Part shown: piece after piece, positions 45,522-57,419 of the stretch
Numbering within the stretch: position 1 is the stretch's first letter
Layout: each line of letters starts with the position of its first letter
NCBI GenBank assembly: GCA_002633005.1
Contig: NMRA01000919.1
Location: forward strand, 1-64,000
Direction of reading: 5' to 3'
Length of the DNA: 64,000 bases
DNA from: Phoronis australis
Lineage: Eukaryota > Phoronida > Phoronidae
Notes under the pieces: model-generated
The model's database searches: none
What the model saw: only the letters and a program-made list of their open reading frames with translations
What the model was told of the DNA's origin: nothing
Made by a program: the position numbers and the translations under genes

Positions 45522-46867
45522 GTAAGTCTCAAAAGATTAGGATTACAATTTTACCATTTTTGAATATTGAAAGTCATAATTTTACTAGCTTCTCAGACTG
45601 GATTTACTCACTGGTTAACTGAAGGCCTACACCCATACTAGTAGGCGCATGAGTATTTTAGTTAGGGGACGTGATTAGAACACATGTGGCGCACCTCAGT
45701 CAAGATCAATATTCCAGTTCAACTTGCCACCGCTTTCGCCCCGGCTCACCGGTCGTCACCAGTTTTGGCCGGTTACGCTCCCCTTCCCAGTGGCCCCCGT
45801 TTCTCTTCTAGTATGTCCATTCATAATTTTCATCCGTATCAAATTCTGTCGCCATAAATTGAGAAAGAATTCATCAGTATTTTCGTCTCCTTTCTATGAC
45901 GGGTGCGATGCGCCTCTTCTGGTTCCCAGCTTTGTAAGTGGCTCGGAGAGGCCGGGCGGGGGGTGTCATCCTTTTCCACACTTTTTACGTTCATGCAAAA
46001 TTATTTAAACAAGTAAACGTAGGAGAAAGGGCAATCGTTTGAAATTCGTAATTGCAAATACGATCAGTGATCTTTCCAAATGTTGTGGTCATGTAACGGC
46101 ATTTTAAATAAATTCAATCATTGCAGGCCCATTGAATATATTCCAATGTTTTTGTGGCAAACGAGTATATGTAGTTAAGTAATAGCAAGCTTTTGTTGAA
46201 TTTAAATTGCCCATTGAAAATCGATTAAGGTTCATTCTAAGTTCTTTTTGATAGACACACACTGGCTCCTTGTCACAGCTTTCCGCGCCCTCTAGCTGGC
46301 AAGTATGTATACTGTCTAAGCCGCTTGGGAAGCCGACCTGCTTAGATTGGGTGTACATATACGTGTTTATAAAAAACACGTGAGCGGAGTATCAGATAAA
46401 AAGTAACTCTCTGTCTTGTACAATGAGGTAAACACCGTTGATGAACTTTGAATGGGATTAATTTAGTTGACAAATACAAGTGAAAATTGTAGCATCAATC
46501 AATTAGCTGTCAACCAGATTATGAATTGTTTTTCTACTACATCTGCATGTAGCACGAGGCAACGCCAATGAAAATGTTTTATTGGGTGTTTATTATGCTT
46601 AACACATGCTAGAGATCAAAGGCGTGTAAAGCTGAATACTGATACATGTAGAGCACCAGCCTAGATAAAAATATCAATGTTTTGAGCAAAAATTTCTCAA
46701 AAATGTGTTAAAACATTTTACAAAATTGCAAAGTGAAAGAAAAGTAAGTTTCCATGGTCACAATCTTACATTACCCTGATGGGAAGTACTTTTGCTCTAC
46801 ACATGATCATGAAACTTTAAGGTGACTTGTGTGAAACACAGTTTCTCTCGCTTTCCTTCTCCAAAGT

Positions 46868-47004
46868 TCAACAGAAACAAATATCATGTTCATCAGAATC
46901 ACTGCCTTCTTGCCACCATTCCTGTCTACAGTATTTCTTACCCATAATTCCTCGCCCCTTTCCAGGCTTGACGCCATCACTTTCTTGCACAGCTGGCAGT
47001 TCTC
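46868..47004 (-). CDS. Candidate terminal exon, Lys/Glu/Asp-rich
   Basis: After a CCGCTTTTTAG acceptor the minus strand encodes ELPAVQESDGVKPGKGRG, then KKYCRQEWWQEGSDSDE and HDICFC before TGA. The charged composition and the WW pair look protein-like. No family is recognised and no upstream exon was linked. The plus-strand open frame over the same place looks like a shadow. Confidence 0.3.
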
Positions 47005-47299
47005 CTAAAAAGCGGAATTTTGAAGAAATAATAAAATATTACAGAATAAATTCCGGTACAACGGTTTTCCAGTTTGGGACAAAAGTAACTGTAAAAGTCA
47101 CCACTTGTAAAATTTTTAAATGCTTAAAACAGCTACAAATGTTAAAATTTATCAAATTACACTTTGGTGTATCTTCATCACATACACCGATTACTTACAA
47201 CAATGTAAAATGTTTTCATGAGCTATTTATTTCCGATTTTTGCGAATGCCAACGTTAAACTCCACTTGTCTGCCATATTGTGTACTAAACTAGAGAATT

Positions 47300-48290
47300 T
47301 TTACAATAAGTCAGGTGCCCGGGTGTTCAAAAGACATTAAATTACACCCATTAATATTTTGCAATCATCTTTCAGGGGAAATTATACAGTTTAGCTTTAA
47401 GTGAAACATGCACCCAAGAAGATTTTACGATTTAACAAGTAATGAGAGTTGCGTGTCAAAATAATTCATTTAAAAACATAGTTGCGATTTCATATATTCT
47501 ATTTGTAGTTATTTAACAAATCACACTATTACAAATTGGTTTGTAATAATACCACTTGCTACAACACATGGAAACAAAGCACTATCATGGTAAGAAATAT
47601 TTTAAGTCAAATTCTTTGGATGAAGTTAGTTTAGTTTTTATTTTGTTTTATGACATCTTAACACATAGAAAAGTGTTTAAGTTTAGACAACTTTAAAAAT
47701 ATTTCTGAGTCAAACTAAAACAGTCAATAATTCAATAATTCACTCACAGTTTTCAAAAAAATCAACATTTATTGCAGCCGAAAATCGGCGAAATTTCTAA
47801 GAAGGATCAGCTAATTTTCAATTATGCCTCGGTGCTATTTTTTGTTTGATTTTCGTTCGGCTTATCGCCATAAAACTTCGTTAATTTTTTTGAAAACTAC
47901 TTTACATACAGTCAAACCCCGTCAAAAATCGTCAGCTATTTTTGAAATCCATTGTACATTAAAGCGTTACTATAATGAATGTTTGCAGTTTTAGAGAATT
48001 TGGAACGTGTACTACAATTTTATAACACATAGTCTAACTAAACAAACAGTAATTTTGGAAATAGCAGAGGAATTTTGAATTTAAAAAAATAATATTTTTT
48101 TTTGGTTTCCGCCTCGTGATATTATCAGCGGAAAACGTTAATCAGTTGACAGCATGTGAGCAATGGCGGATGGTAGCGCATAACGGCGTTCTCCCTTTCA
48201 TTGTTAACCAGACGTTGTGAGTGTGTGATAACATATCTAGCTCCTTGGTTAACTGCCAAGAACAGTCTTTTAACAGCAAAAATAATAATA
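47300..48290. other. AT-rich intergenic DNA
   Basis: Nothing recognised before the RTE-like LINE. Confidence 0.4.
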
Positions 48291-48295
48291 TTATT

Positions 48296-49622
48296 AAAAA
48301 AGGAGACCGAAGTGATATAAAGAACTATAGACCCATAAGCTTATTAGCCCATCCATGCAAACTATTCATAAGTCTATAACAAAATAGAATGGAGAAAAAA
48401 CTAGGTGAAAATCAACCCCGAGAACAAGCAGGGTTTAGAAAGAGCTACTCAACAACAGACCATCTGCAAGCCCTTGGACAAACAATTGAAAAATCTAACG
48501 AATTTAACCTGCCACTGTGTGTTGGTTTCATAGACTATGAAAAAGCTTTCGATTCAATTGAACATTTTGCCATCATTGAAGCCCTAAAAAACATCAACAT
48601 AAATGAAATATATGTAAAACTGACGCAAAATATATATATACAGATGCCACCGCCAGAATACACATCGACAACCACGTCTCTGAAAGATTCAACATAGAGA
48701 GAGGAGTTCGACAGGGAGACCCAATTTCACCTAAACTCTTTACAATGACAATGGAAGAGGTCCTCAAATCTCCAGACCTTCAAAAAGGAGTAAACATAGA
48801 CGACACGGAGAACATTTAACAGACCTAAGATTTGCAGATGATGTTGCTTTGTGCACAGAAGACATAACACAATTAGAAACAAATTTAAATATACTGAATG
48901 AAGAAAGCAACAATGTGGGATTCAAGATTCACAAGGACAAGACAAAGTACATGACAAATTTTGAAACAGATGAACAAGTAATGGTGGAGAACAAGATCAT
49001 TGAAAAAGTCAAACAATATAAATACCTGGGACAAACTATACAAATGATTAACCGTATGACCAATGAAATACAAATCCGAATAAGAGCTGGATGGAGTTGC
49101 TTTGGAAAAAACAGAGAAATTTTCCAAGAAAAGAACATACCCATATCCCTGAAAAGAAAAGTATTTGACCAGTGCATCATCCCCACAATCACCTATGGAT
49201 GCCAAAGATGGACCTTAACAAAACAGACAATTGCCAAGTTAAGAACAACACAAAGAGCAATGGAGAGAAAAATGCATGGAATAAAATTACTAGACAGGAT
49301 TCCACACACAGAGATAAGGAAACAAACAAGAGTCATGGACATAATCAAGACAATTCTGAAATTGAAATGGATGTGGGGCGGATACGTGGCCAGAGCACAG
49401 GACAACAGATGGACAAAAAGATGCACAGAAAGGCAACCCAGATATGGAAAGAGATCAAGAGGACGGCCCCAAGCCAGATGGAGAGATGACATCGTGAAAA
49501 CGATAGGCACAAAAAGGATGAGAGCAGCAAGAGACAGAACAAGTTGGAAGGCATTGTCGGAGGGCTACATCCTGCAGTGGATGGACAACACCTAGATGAG
49601 ATGAGATGAGATGAGATGAGAT
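48296..49622 (+). mobile_element. RTE-like non-LTR retrotransposon, 5'-truncated
   Basis: The plus strand encodes a reverse transcriptase from KKGDRSDIKNYRPISLL onward. It includes FIDYEKAFDSIEH (first catalytic Asp), RGVRQGDPISPKLF, FADDVAL (catalytic DD), KYLGQTI and the C-terminal RGRPQARWRDDI and WKALSEGY, ending TAG at 49593-49595. An in-frame stop near 48378 and two frameshifts (about 48640 and 48815) inactivate it. The 3' tail is a (GATGA)n microsatellite (49594-49622), which is characteristic of RTE-type elements. The endonuclease domain is lost by 5' truncation. Confidence 0.9.
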
Positions 49623-49629
49623 ATCACGC

Positions 49630-50290
49630 TGGCCAATTATCTACCACGCTTCTTAATTACAGCTCACGGATGAACTCAGTCAAACCCAGAGCGGTCGGAA
49701 AGAATAGATTGTCATAACTTCGGTTGCAGTTGAGCGATTTTGGCGATTCAAAAACTAAACATGATCAGCATTCGACGAGAAATTCAGAAATGCTATTGAT
49801 TTATGTTCAATTATGGTATAACTTAATTTTTGTTTTTTACAGAACAGCCCAGTCAGACTAGATACTATCTTATTGGAGATTAGAGCAATCGAACAAAAGA
49901 GAGCTGGCCCTCCAACCCTAAATGCCAGAATGTAGTTAATCAGTCGTGTAAGATATTGGCTGCAGGGGTCATATCCCTAACTTGTTGGTGGGCTATAGAA
50001 TCGAACAAGTTGGGAGCAACGGGAAAAACGCCGTGATCTATTACGTTAGTTAGAAGACTTGGAAAGCGAGCTTGACGAGTATTATGAAGACAGTGATGGG
50101 GTTCAAGACCACACTCAAGCCACAGGTAAAACAGCATCTGTGGCCAGTGAAACCGAGTAGCAGCCTACTCAGTCTGCGGGACAGTCCTAATTTGAGAGTG
50201 GTAATTAAAGCCTACATGCATGTATATTGAATCATGGCATAATTTTCTAGTGTCGGGTAATGCAAGTATGAGTCTCGGACTGTAAACCTA
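49630..50290. other. Intergenic DNA
   Basis: Nothing recognised beyond a possible splice acceptor at 49842. Confidence 0.4.
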
Positions 50291-50294
50291 ACCG

Positions 50295-50470
50295 CCAGCA
50301 ACGTGGGCATGTTGATGAGCAAGATATTTGCATCCAAAAACGTTAATTGTAACTTGTGGCTAGCAAAATAAAGCTAAATCGTGCAGAGTGGGTAATATAA
50401 AACTCATTAAGTAAGAAACTGATATTAAATACTTTGATACGTTGCTTTCTTTTGGCCGCCGCCAAAACTT
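50295..50470. repeat. Dispersed repeat block shared with 57238-57415
   Basis: It starts CAGCAACGTGGGCATGTTGA and continues through AGCAAAATAAAGCTAAATCG to GGCCGCCGCCAAA, at roughly 90% identity in direct orientation with 57238-57415. It lies just left of the repeat containing the LINE, so it may be the left part of the same large element. Confidence 0.85.
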
Positions 50471-50659
50471 GGCACGAGTACTGAGGACAGAAAATTTATT
50501 ACGTCAGGGAAATTTCACACGCATGTTTTGTGAACTGGTACATACTTCGTGAATAATACCAAACTCACGTTTTGTTGGCGTTCGTTTTTTCTGTCACTCA
50601 AATGTCTGCGAGTGCTCAGCTCTCGCTGGTTCCCTGCGTGCTTAGCCCAGTCAACACGC

Positions 50660-52690
50660 AGATATCACGCAGTGGCGGGCACGCGCCCTTAGCATTGGTC
50701 GATGTAACCTCGGCAGTCACTGGTTAGCTTTACAACACCGTGAAAAATGGCGGACTGTGAACGATTTTTAGCCTTGTAATGCAAGTGGCGTCGCAGCAAC
50801 TATTTCGTTTCTGCAGTGAAAGTTGTTTAATAACCGCGGGCTTGAAGCACATAGGCCACTGACATGTACAATACACACATATCTGGCCGATTTAACCAAT
50901 GTGTTAGTTGTAGTAGTAGAAATAATCTTTATTTAAAAGTCGGTGAGATTTAACAATGAAACGTTAGCACAAGTGCTATTATCCGACAAATTTAAAATCT
51001 ATAAAATGAACAGAGCTAAAATACTAGCTAATTCTACAGTACGGAGAATATACAGAACTTAAACATAAATATAAATACAAAAGTGCACATACACGTTACG
51101 GAGCGTGTAGGCATCCATATCAGTTTTCACAAGAGCAGATCTCAGAGAAAAAATCATGAGCATGAGTGGCAAATTCATTTAAAGCAGTACATTGTCTCAT
51201 TACTAATGGCAATGAGTTCCACAGCAAAGCACCTTCATGGGAGATTGAGTTACATCCGTAAGTCATCGTATTAAAGCGTTTCACATAGAGACAGGTGAGT
51301 TTTCACCTCTGAGACCGTATCCAGACTCTTTAAATTCAAGCTTTCCTGACAAAGGACAGGGTCCAATAATATGAACAATTTTGAATACTTCAATAGATAA
51401 ACATTTCATCCGCCAACTAGTTAGAGAGCAGCTCCTAGCCTTAACTAAGAGTTGTGAGTAGCTGGACTCGCTGTCATTGAACACAAATTTTAAAGCAAGG
51501 TGTTGTATCTTCCATTTTCCTACTTTTCTGTATTCCACATAGATGCCAAACGAGGGGGCAGTGATTAAAATAAGACCTTATAAATGCATAATATAACTTA
51601 AGCTTACTGTTGATGCTTAAAACATTATGAAGACGGAACAAGGCATTCATTTGTCTAGAAGCTTTTTTGCAAATAACATCAACGTGCTCATGGAGTTTTA
51701 ACTGGCTATCAAGTTGGACACCCAGCAGCTTAACGGACTCTTCACACTCAATCGTAGTATCACCAGATATGAGTTACCTATCATTATTATGTACACGATT
51801 CCTAGAAAAGATGATTGACTTAAATTTACCAAGGTTTACAGACATTCCATTAGAGGAGAACCAATCCATTGCCATCTGCCCAGCTAGCTTGAGGCTGAGG
51901 CGAACTGCAGATAAAGAGGAGCCTGCTTGCAAGAGGGTATTGTCATCAGCGTAATTATGTAAATTACAGTGACCACTTATAGCGTAAAATCATCATTGAT
52001 AAAAATGTTATGGGGCCAAAGACAGACCCTTGAGGAACGCCCTAGTGGGGACATTTAACCAGTCACTGACAGCTGTGGAGCCAATTTTCACTCTCATCCT
52101 TCTATCACTGAGATAGGACATTATGAGGTTACAGGTATTCAATGTGTAGCCATAGGCTTTTAGTTTGGCAACAACAAGGAGCTCATGGGGGAGACAATCA
52201 AAAGCCTTAGACCAGATCAATTAGTATGCACCCAGCAACTAAATCCAGAGCTAACCTTACATCTTCAGTTAGGTGCAACAAGACATCCTGACAAGAAAAA
52301 CCTTTACGGACATAAATTTTCAATTAAAATTTCATCAAAATGTAGTTTCAATTGGTCTAGAATAAGTCGTCAAAAACTTAGTTGACAGCACTGAGTCAGC
52401 ACACTAACTATAACAGGAGTCAGTACTGGAATACAGGACACTATCGCGAACAAAATGCATTCCGAAGAGGCGCAATCACAACTGATTTCTAAGCCGGCTG
52501 CCCCTTGTCTGTACAACAGACCACGTAAATTTACACTTCAGTGCATCAGTCAGGGACAGTCATGCCAGTTTGTTTGCGTAAAGCGCTGCCTGTGGAGAAT
52601 TCGACTAGCCAATCAGAAACGCCGGTGTAAAAAAATTACCGAGGAAAATTAAGTGATATCTGCGTGCTGGCGCGGCTACCGTCCACCTAG
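50660..52690. repeat. Dispersed repeat, copy 2 (interrupted by LINE)
   Basis: This is the counterpart of 10690-11515, sharing GATGTAACCTCGGCAG, ATTTCGTTTCTGCAGT, GTCTGTACAACAGA and CCAATCAGAAACGCC. About 1.5 kb of LINE is inserted at about 50915-52420. It ends at a GGCGGATTTAGGGGG terminus that runs into the gap. Confidence 0.6.
50915..52420 (-). mobile_element. CR1/Jockey-group-like LINE, 3' part of RT and 3' UTR
   Basis: Read on the minus strand, multiple broken frames give LDQLKLHFDEI, ALDLVAGCILIDL, KAFDCLPHELLV, SYLSDRRMRVKIGS, SDWLNVPTRAFLKG, the YADD box (HNYADDNTLLQA), MDWFSSNGMSVNLGKFKS and VKLLGVQLDSQLKLHEHVD. These are RT palm-to-thumb motifs in order. The end is AATAAAG followed by a (CTA)n-like tail at 50915-50935. 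Many stops and frameshifts show it is dead. The clade call is by general motif style only. Confidence 0.85.
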
Positions 52691-52692
52691 CG

Positions 52693-52920
52693 CATAGGCG
52701 GATTTAGGGGGNNNNNNNNNNNNNNNNNNNNNNNNNNNNNNNNNNNNNNNNNNNNNNNNNNNNNNNNNNNNNNNNNNNNNNNNNNNNNNNNNNNNNNNNN
52801 NNNNNNNNNNNNNNNNNNNNNNNNNNNNNNNNNNNNNNNNNNNNNNNNNNNNNNNNNNNNNNNNNNNNNNNNNNNNNNNNNNNNNNNNNNNNNNNNNNNN
52901 NNNNNNNNNNNNNNNNNNNN
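52693..52920. other. Assembly gap inside a GGCGGATTTAGG element
   Basis: Ns run from 52712 to 52920. The left edge reads ATAGGCGGATTTAGGGGG, the same terminus as at 11034, so the missing sequence is probably a G/C-run-rich copy of that element. Confidence 0.9.
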
Positions 52921-53039
52921 AGTACTTTCCCCTCCGATTCCAAATCAGCATCATCCTTAGTAAGTTTTAAAACCATAATTATTAGAAGTCAATTTAATCA
53001 GAAGTGTTCTGTGTACCAAATGTGCCATAAATATCCTCA

Positions 53040-53375
53040 GACCAACCTATTTTTTATCTATATACAGGATGATATACATGACTTCGTGTACTTTTATTAA
53101 CTACTTTTAATCATTTATGAAGACATTATTTATTCATGTTGTCTCATAATTTTAGTATCGTCCATTTGTGGTTTGTTTATTATTCATTTTGTTTCATCAG
53201 TCTTTCCATGTCAGTTTCATATTCATCATTGATCGTTTAAGTGTTGTCTTTCATTTTTCTAAGTCTGTATGTCCATGGAAAGCAACTAATCATGATGGGC
53301 CAGCCAGACTCAGTACCCCATTGTACGTATATAGGCCTATTTATATCGGTACAAATAAATAAATAAATAAAAGAA
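53040..53375 (+). repeat. AT-rich segment ending in an (AAAT)n tail
   Basis: It ends with ACAAATAAATAAATAAATAA, a typical retroposon tail. No coding sequence is seen upstream, so LINE 3' UTR or SINE identity is open. Confidence 0.35.
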
Positions 53376-54003
53376 TGAAAGTGTAATCAAATATTAGGTC
53401 TAATGTACATAATAAGATATTGTGTGATGTTGACATTTTCAGAAAAACACATCAGATAACGCACCTGAGTTAGGTTGCAAAACGATCTAATAATATGAAA
53501 CGAACAGCTCAACTTGCGGAAGTAAACAAAGATTTCATGGTTAAAGGTCACTTGCGTCGCAGGTCACCTACTCTGACTGACACGAGCAGAGGTCACCTAC
53601 TTGACCTCCCTGCGCGCGCACAGACTCCAATACTTCCGGTGGTGTAGTGGGGAAACCAAGCGTGGCCTTTTCGCGTGATGGTCACGGACACAGAAAGTTC
53701 GGTAGGACTTGACTGACACTCTGTCTTGGATGCTATACCAAATTGTCCTCAGATCTGTTGTATATGTAAATTGTTAGTAATTGCATGCTTCATGTAGTAT
53801 TTTTTGAATTTTAAATGAGTCGATTTTTCATCCCCGGCGGCTACGTCCCCCTTCCACGGCACACACAGGCGTCTGGCTCTGACTGAGCAAGGACTCAGGA
53901 GTGTAGTAGAACAGGAGAGTTCACTTGTGAGTTCGCTGTTACCGCTACTACTAGCGCCGCCAAGTGGCGACTAAGCAACTGTCAACCAGGAAGCGCCAAA
54001 ACA

Positions 54004-55015
54004 ATGGGGAAGGACGCATTTTGCAGTGCGATAAAGTGCATGAATTGATCCACAAAAACCCCAGACGGAGTCATTTTTTAGGTTTCATAAGGATCCAGAA
54101 AGGTAAGGATTATCTGTTATTGGCTTTCATTTTGTGTGTTCTCTTCACTGTTGTTAGACAAGTCGATCGCTGTCCCGTTGCCACTGTTGTCTGCAGGTTA
54201 GGCTAGGCCTACTGTACAGCCGGGCTGCCGGCGGAAGGACTATATGAACGTACGATGTGATCGTCAGCTTTTTGGATACTTGCAGTTCATGAATTCCAAA
54301 TCAAAATGTCACCCGGCATACGATCCCAGGGATAATTTTAGGAAAATATACCCATGCCCAAGGCCATGGGTAATATGACTGGTGACACGGCCATGGCACA
54401 ATCACAGCCACAGGGCCACAAGTCTGTCATGAGTCAAGTTAGAGAGTCTGTGGGTCTCGGTGAAAAGGTGAAAAATCAACATAATTTTAATGTGCCAGTT
54501 GGACCAATTAAGTTAAGAACTGCGTCATCGAAAACTTAATTCTATGTGTCAATGATGCGGGGGCGCAGCCCTGTTAAAATATCCGTGGATCGACATTTGA
54601 GTCCGAGTTCTTTTCAGTTGACACCAAAACGCTTTTGTCTCTATCGCAATCACTGTACGACAGGAATTCTGTAGTGTAGTGTACTTTAGTGTAGGCTACC
54701 AGTCTTCTGTGAACCTGGTGAGTACGAGGTTTGTTAATGAGTCTCTCTTTGATTTCTGTCCAGGTGCAAGCGCTGGGAGCTGACCTTATGAATAGAGATG
54801 AAGCCTATTTGTCCAAGAACTGCAAGTTATGCTCTAATCACTTCGAGGAGTACATGTTCATGATTGAAGAACAAGATGGTATTGACTGCAGTGCCCAAAC
54901 AATATTTGATGTCCCGAATCCACCAAAAATGAAGATGTCAGGGTCAAAAAGTTCTCCGGAAATTGTATTACAGCTCTGGAATAGGCTTTTTGCATTTCTG
55001 ATTATCGTCTCATGA
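54004..55015 (+). pseudogene. THAP-domain pseudogene, two exons
   Basis: Exon 1 (54004-54102) starts MGKDAFCSAIKCMN with the THAP C-x4-C ligands, then a stop, STKTPDG and, after a frameshift, SFFRFHKDPER at a GTAAGG donor. Exon 2 (from 54764 after GTCCAG) continues in matching phase with CKRWELTL and, after a further frameshift, NRDEAYLSKNCKLCSNHFEE. That supplies the C-x2-H ligands. It ends with AQTIFDVPNPP, the AVPTIF-like box. The intron position after the PER residues and both splice sites are conserved, so this was a spliced gene or transposon-encoded THAP protein, not a retrocopy. Three or more lesions in about 300 bp argue for a pseudogene over sequencing error. It is unlike the 33-kb THAP in sequence. 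Confidence 0.75.
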
Positions 55016-55019
55016 AGCA

Positions 55020-57035
55020 AGTACTGGAACATCACGCGTAGAAAGGACAATTAGTCAAAATCTGGTTTTTGTATTTCACTATGGTTGATCAGATTGAAAC
55101 ATTTTATGAATGGTTAGCCTGTGATTTGGAGAGAACCAAAGTGAAACTGCTGGATCATTCAGTGTCTGAATAGTGGCCTGAAATTTTGTTAAACCCAAGC
55201 TATCCGTACCATTTTACTTCTCTATCACAAACACCTCTGTGGGTAAATTAGTTTTCAGCTTTACTTATAACGCATTTCTTTAGCGAAAAGTGCTGTTGTT
55301 TACTAGTGAATTAATAGAGAGTGACAAGGCTGGTCAGATTTTCTTGTTGTATTGGTTGGTGTATGTGTTGCCTATTTTGTACGTTTTTGGAGACTGTGAT
55401 TAATTTAAGCCCCAGTTGTGGCTAGGTATCAGATATGATCTTGTGGTCTGGCTTTAACTTTCATGAAATATTTACTGTTATTGATAATAGGAACAGTGGG
55501 TATATAAAATATAATTTTGGTTTTATCGTCCAAGCCTTTTTAATTCAGTTTTGTACGAAGCTATGTGGGTAGTGAATATTTTGATTGCTGTTCAGTTCCT
55601 CTTAATTTTTTGGTCATGACATTTTGAACTTTGACTAGTTATGATTGATGATTTATGTTTTGTAAGTTGTGAGCTATTCTACAGATTAGCAACTGACTTG
55701 TAACTGTTGGTGAGTGGGGGAGTGGGATTGAGTTTACCCTATACTGGCATGTCTAAGAAATAATGGAATGTTCTAAAATTGTATTACGATTTTGTGGTAG
55801 TGATGAATTGCCTTGCTTTCTTCTTCTCACTTGTGTAACACCCGCTGCACAAAACAATTTTCTGCATTGCTAGTAGTCTGGTGCATTGAATAGGGAACAC
55901 ATATGAAATTGTTGGGTGGAGATGAAACCAGCAGTGAGCTGGGAGCAACATGGTTGTCAATGGTCAGGGGAGCAACCAAAATGTGTGACGATGGGAGGAG
56001 CTCAGCACCCATGTGGCATACATACCCATTGGTTTTTACCTGTTTAGCACTCCTCCCATGTAACCCCCCTGGGAGGGGGTCAACACCCATTTGGCGCCCA
56101 CCTGGTTTTTGCCTGGTACCCCCTTAGCTGGCACCTGGGGGAATTCCCCTCTGAAACCCCAGGAGCAATCATTTAAATTATGTAGTCCATGGAGGTATAA
56201 ACTGTTATAAGGAATGATAATTGCCTTGTTAAGAACTCAAGCATGAAACAAAACCATGGTGGATTTTGAAGGGAGCTTCAAGAGAGTAAAAACAAATACA
56301 CTTTAATATTGATTAAAATACACATTTTCTTTCTCATTCGATTGTAAGTGGCCTCTATGTGGAAAAAAGTACAAACAGCTACATGACTGGTTTAATCAGT
56401 GCGAGGCATACTAGTAATTCACTGAAAACCTTCTAATGTATTGGAAGGCCTTTTGGGATGGCCACCACTACTGAGACCTGTGTCTGTTGAGACGTGGTAC
56501 TGTCTACTCCACCAAATGCCGCAACCTGGGCTCGCTATCTGGTTTGTGTGCGTGGTGGTTTACTTGGTCATTTTTGCTCTTGGTTACCTGTAGACTCGAG
56601 CCAGAAACTCCAGTAAAAACTCAAAATTTTGAGTTCAGGCTTGAACTTATAGCCTCAATGGAGAGGTCAAGTGCAAGCTAGGATAGAAAAAACTACATGC
56701 ACTTGAGTACAGAATAATCTCAAATTAGCACAAAAATAGATATAGGAAATCTAGGCTCGCTGTAGACTTTGAAGGATTTTAGCCAAAATGGCTAAAGCAT
56801 CTGAAAACTTTTTGCCATTTTCAAAAATTATTAGGCAAATACATACTTTCCCTTTTCCTAACCCCCGCAATAAAAGTACAGTTACCCGGACCAAACTTTT
56901 TTATTTTTCATGTTATATGCTTAGGTTGTTTTCATAATGTATTGTCAGATAAGACATTTGTCTAATTCCAAGGTCATATAGCAACTTAATAAGTTGGAGG
57001 ATGTCAGCCAACTTGGGTTTTATTATGACCTAAGA
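55020..57035. other. Intergenic DNA
   Basis: No gene recognised. 56030-56160 is G/C-run rich (CCCCCCTGGGAGGGGG) and may be another small-element relic. Confidence 0.35.
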
Positions 57036-57039
57036 GTTT

Positions 57040-57245
57040 GGGCAGAGGTTCCCCCTATACCCGAGTAATGTGGGTACGCTGGCCACATGGGCATGTAAAT
57101 GATATTGACCTTAAAAAAAAATTGGGGAGGGGTTCCCCCTATCCCCGGGTTATGGCGTGAGTACACAAGGGCACATTGGCATTTCATTGATGTTTACCTA
57201 ACAAAAATTGGGGAGAGATTCCCCTATCCGCGGGTTACAGCAACG
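57040..57245. repeat. Minisatellite of about 80-bp units
   Basis: Three related units each contain GAGGTTCCCCCTAT-CCCGGGTTA followed by a CATGGGCAT/CATTGATG stretch, at about 57046, 57127 and 57210. The last runs into the repeat block at 57238. Confidence 0.6.
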
Positions 57246-57415
57246 TGGGCATATTGATGAGCAAGATATTTGCATCCAAAAGCGTTAACTGTAACTTGTG
57301 GCTAGCAAAATAAAGCTAAATCGTGCAGAGTGGGTAACATAAAACTCATTAAGTAAGGAACTGACATTAGCTACTTTATGCATGTACGTTGCTTTTTTTG
57401 GCCGCCGCCAAATTT
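57238..57415. repeat. Dispersed repeat block shared with 50295-50470
   Basis: Direct copy of 50295-50470 at high identity, from CAGCAACGTGGGCATATTGA to GGCCGCCGCCAAA. What follows on the right differs from the 50.5-kb copy. Confidence 0.85.
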
Positions 57416-57419
57416 CAAA

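Noticed and set aside
46827-47258. 143-codon plus-strand open frame
   Set aside because: Low-information Ser/Phe-rich peptide; the minus-strand reading of part of it looks more coding-like.
48885-49554. Several 70-106 codon minus-strand frames
   Set aside because: Antisense shadows of the RTE-like reverse transcriptase.
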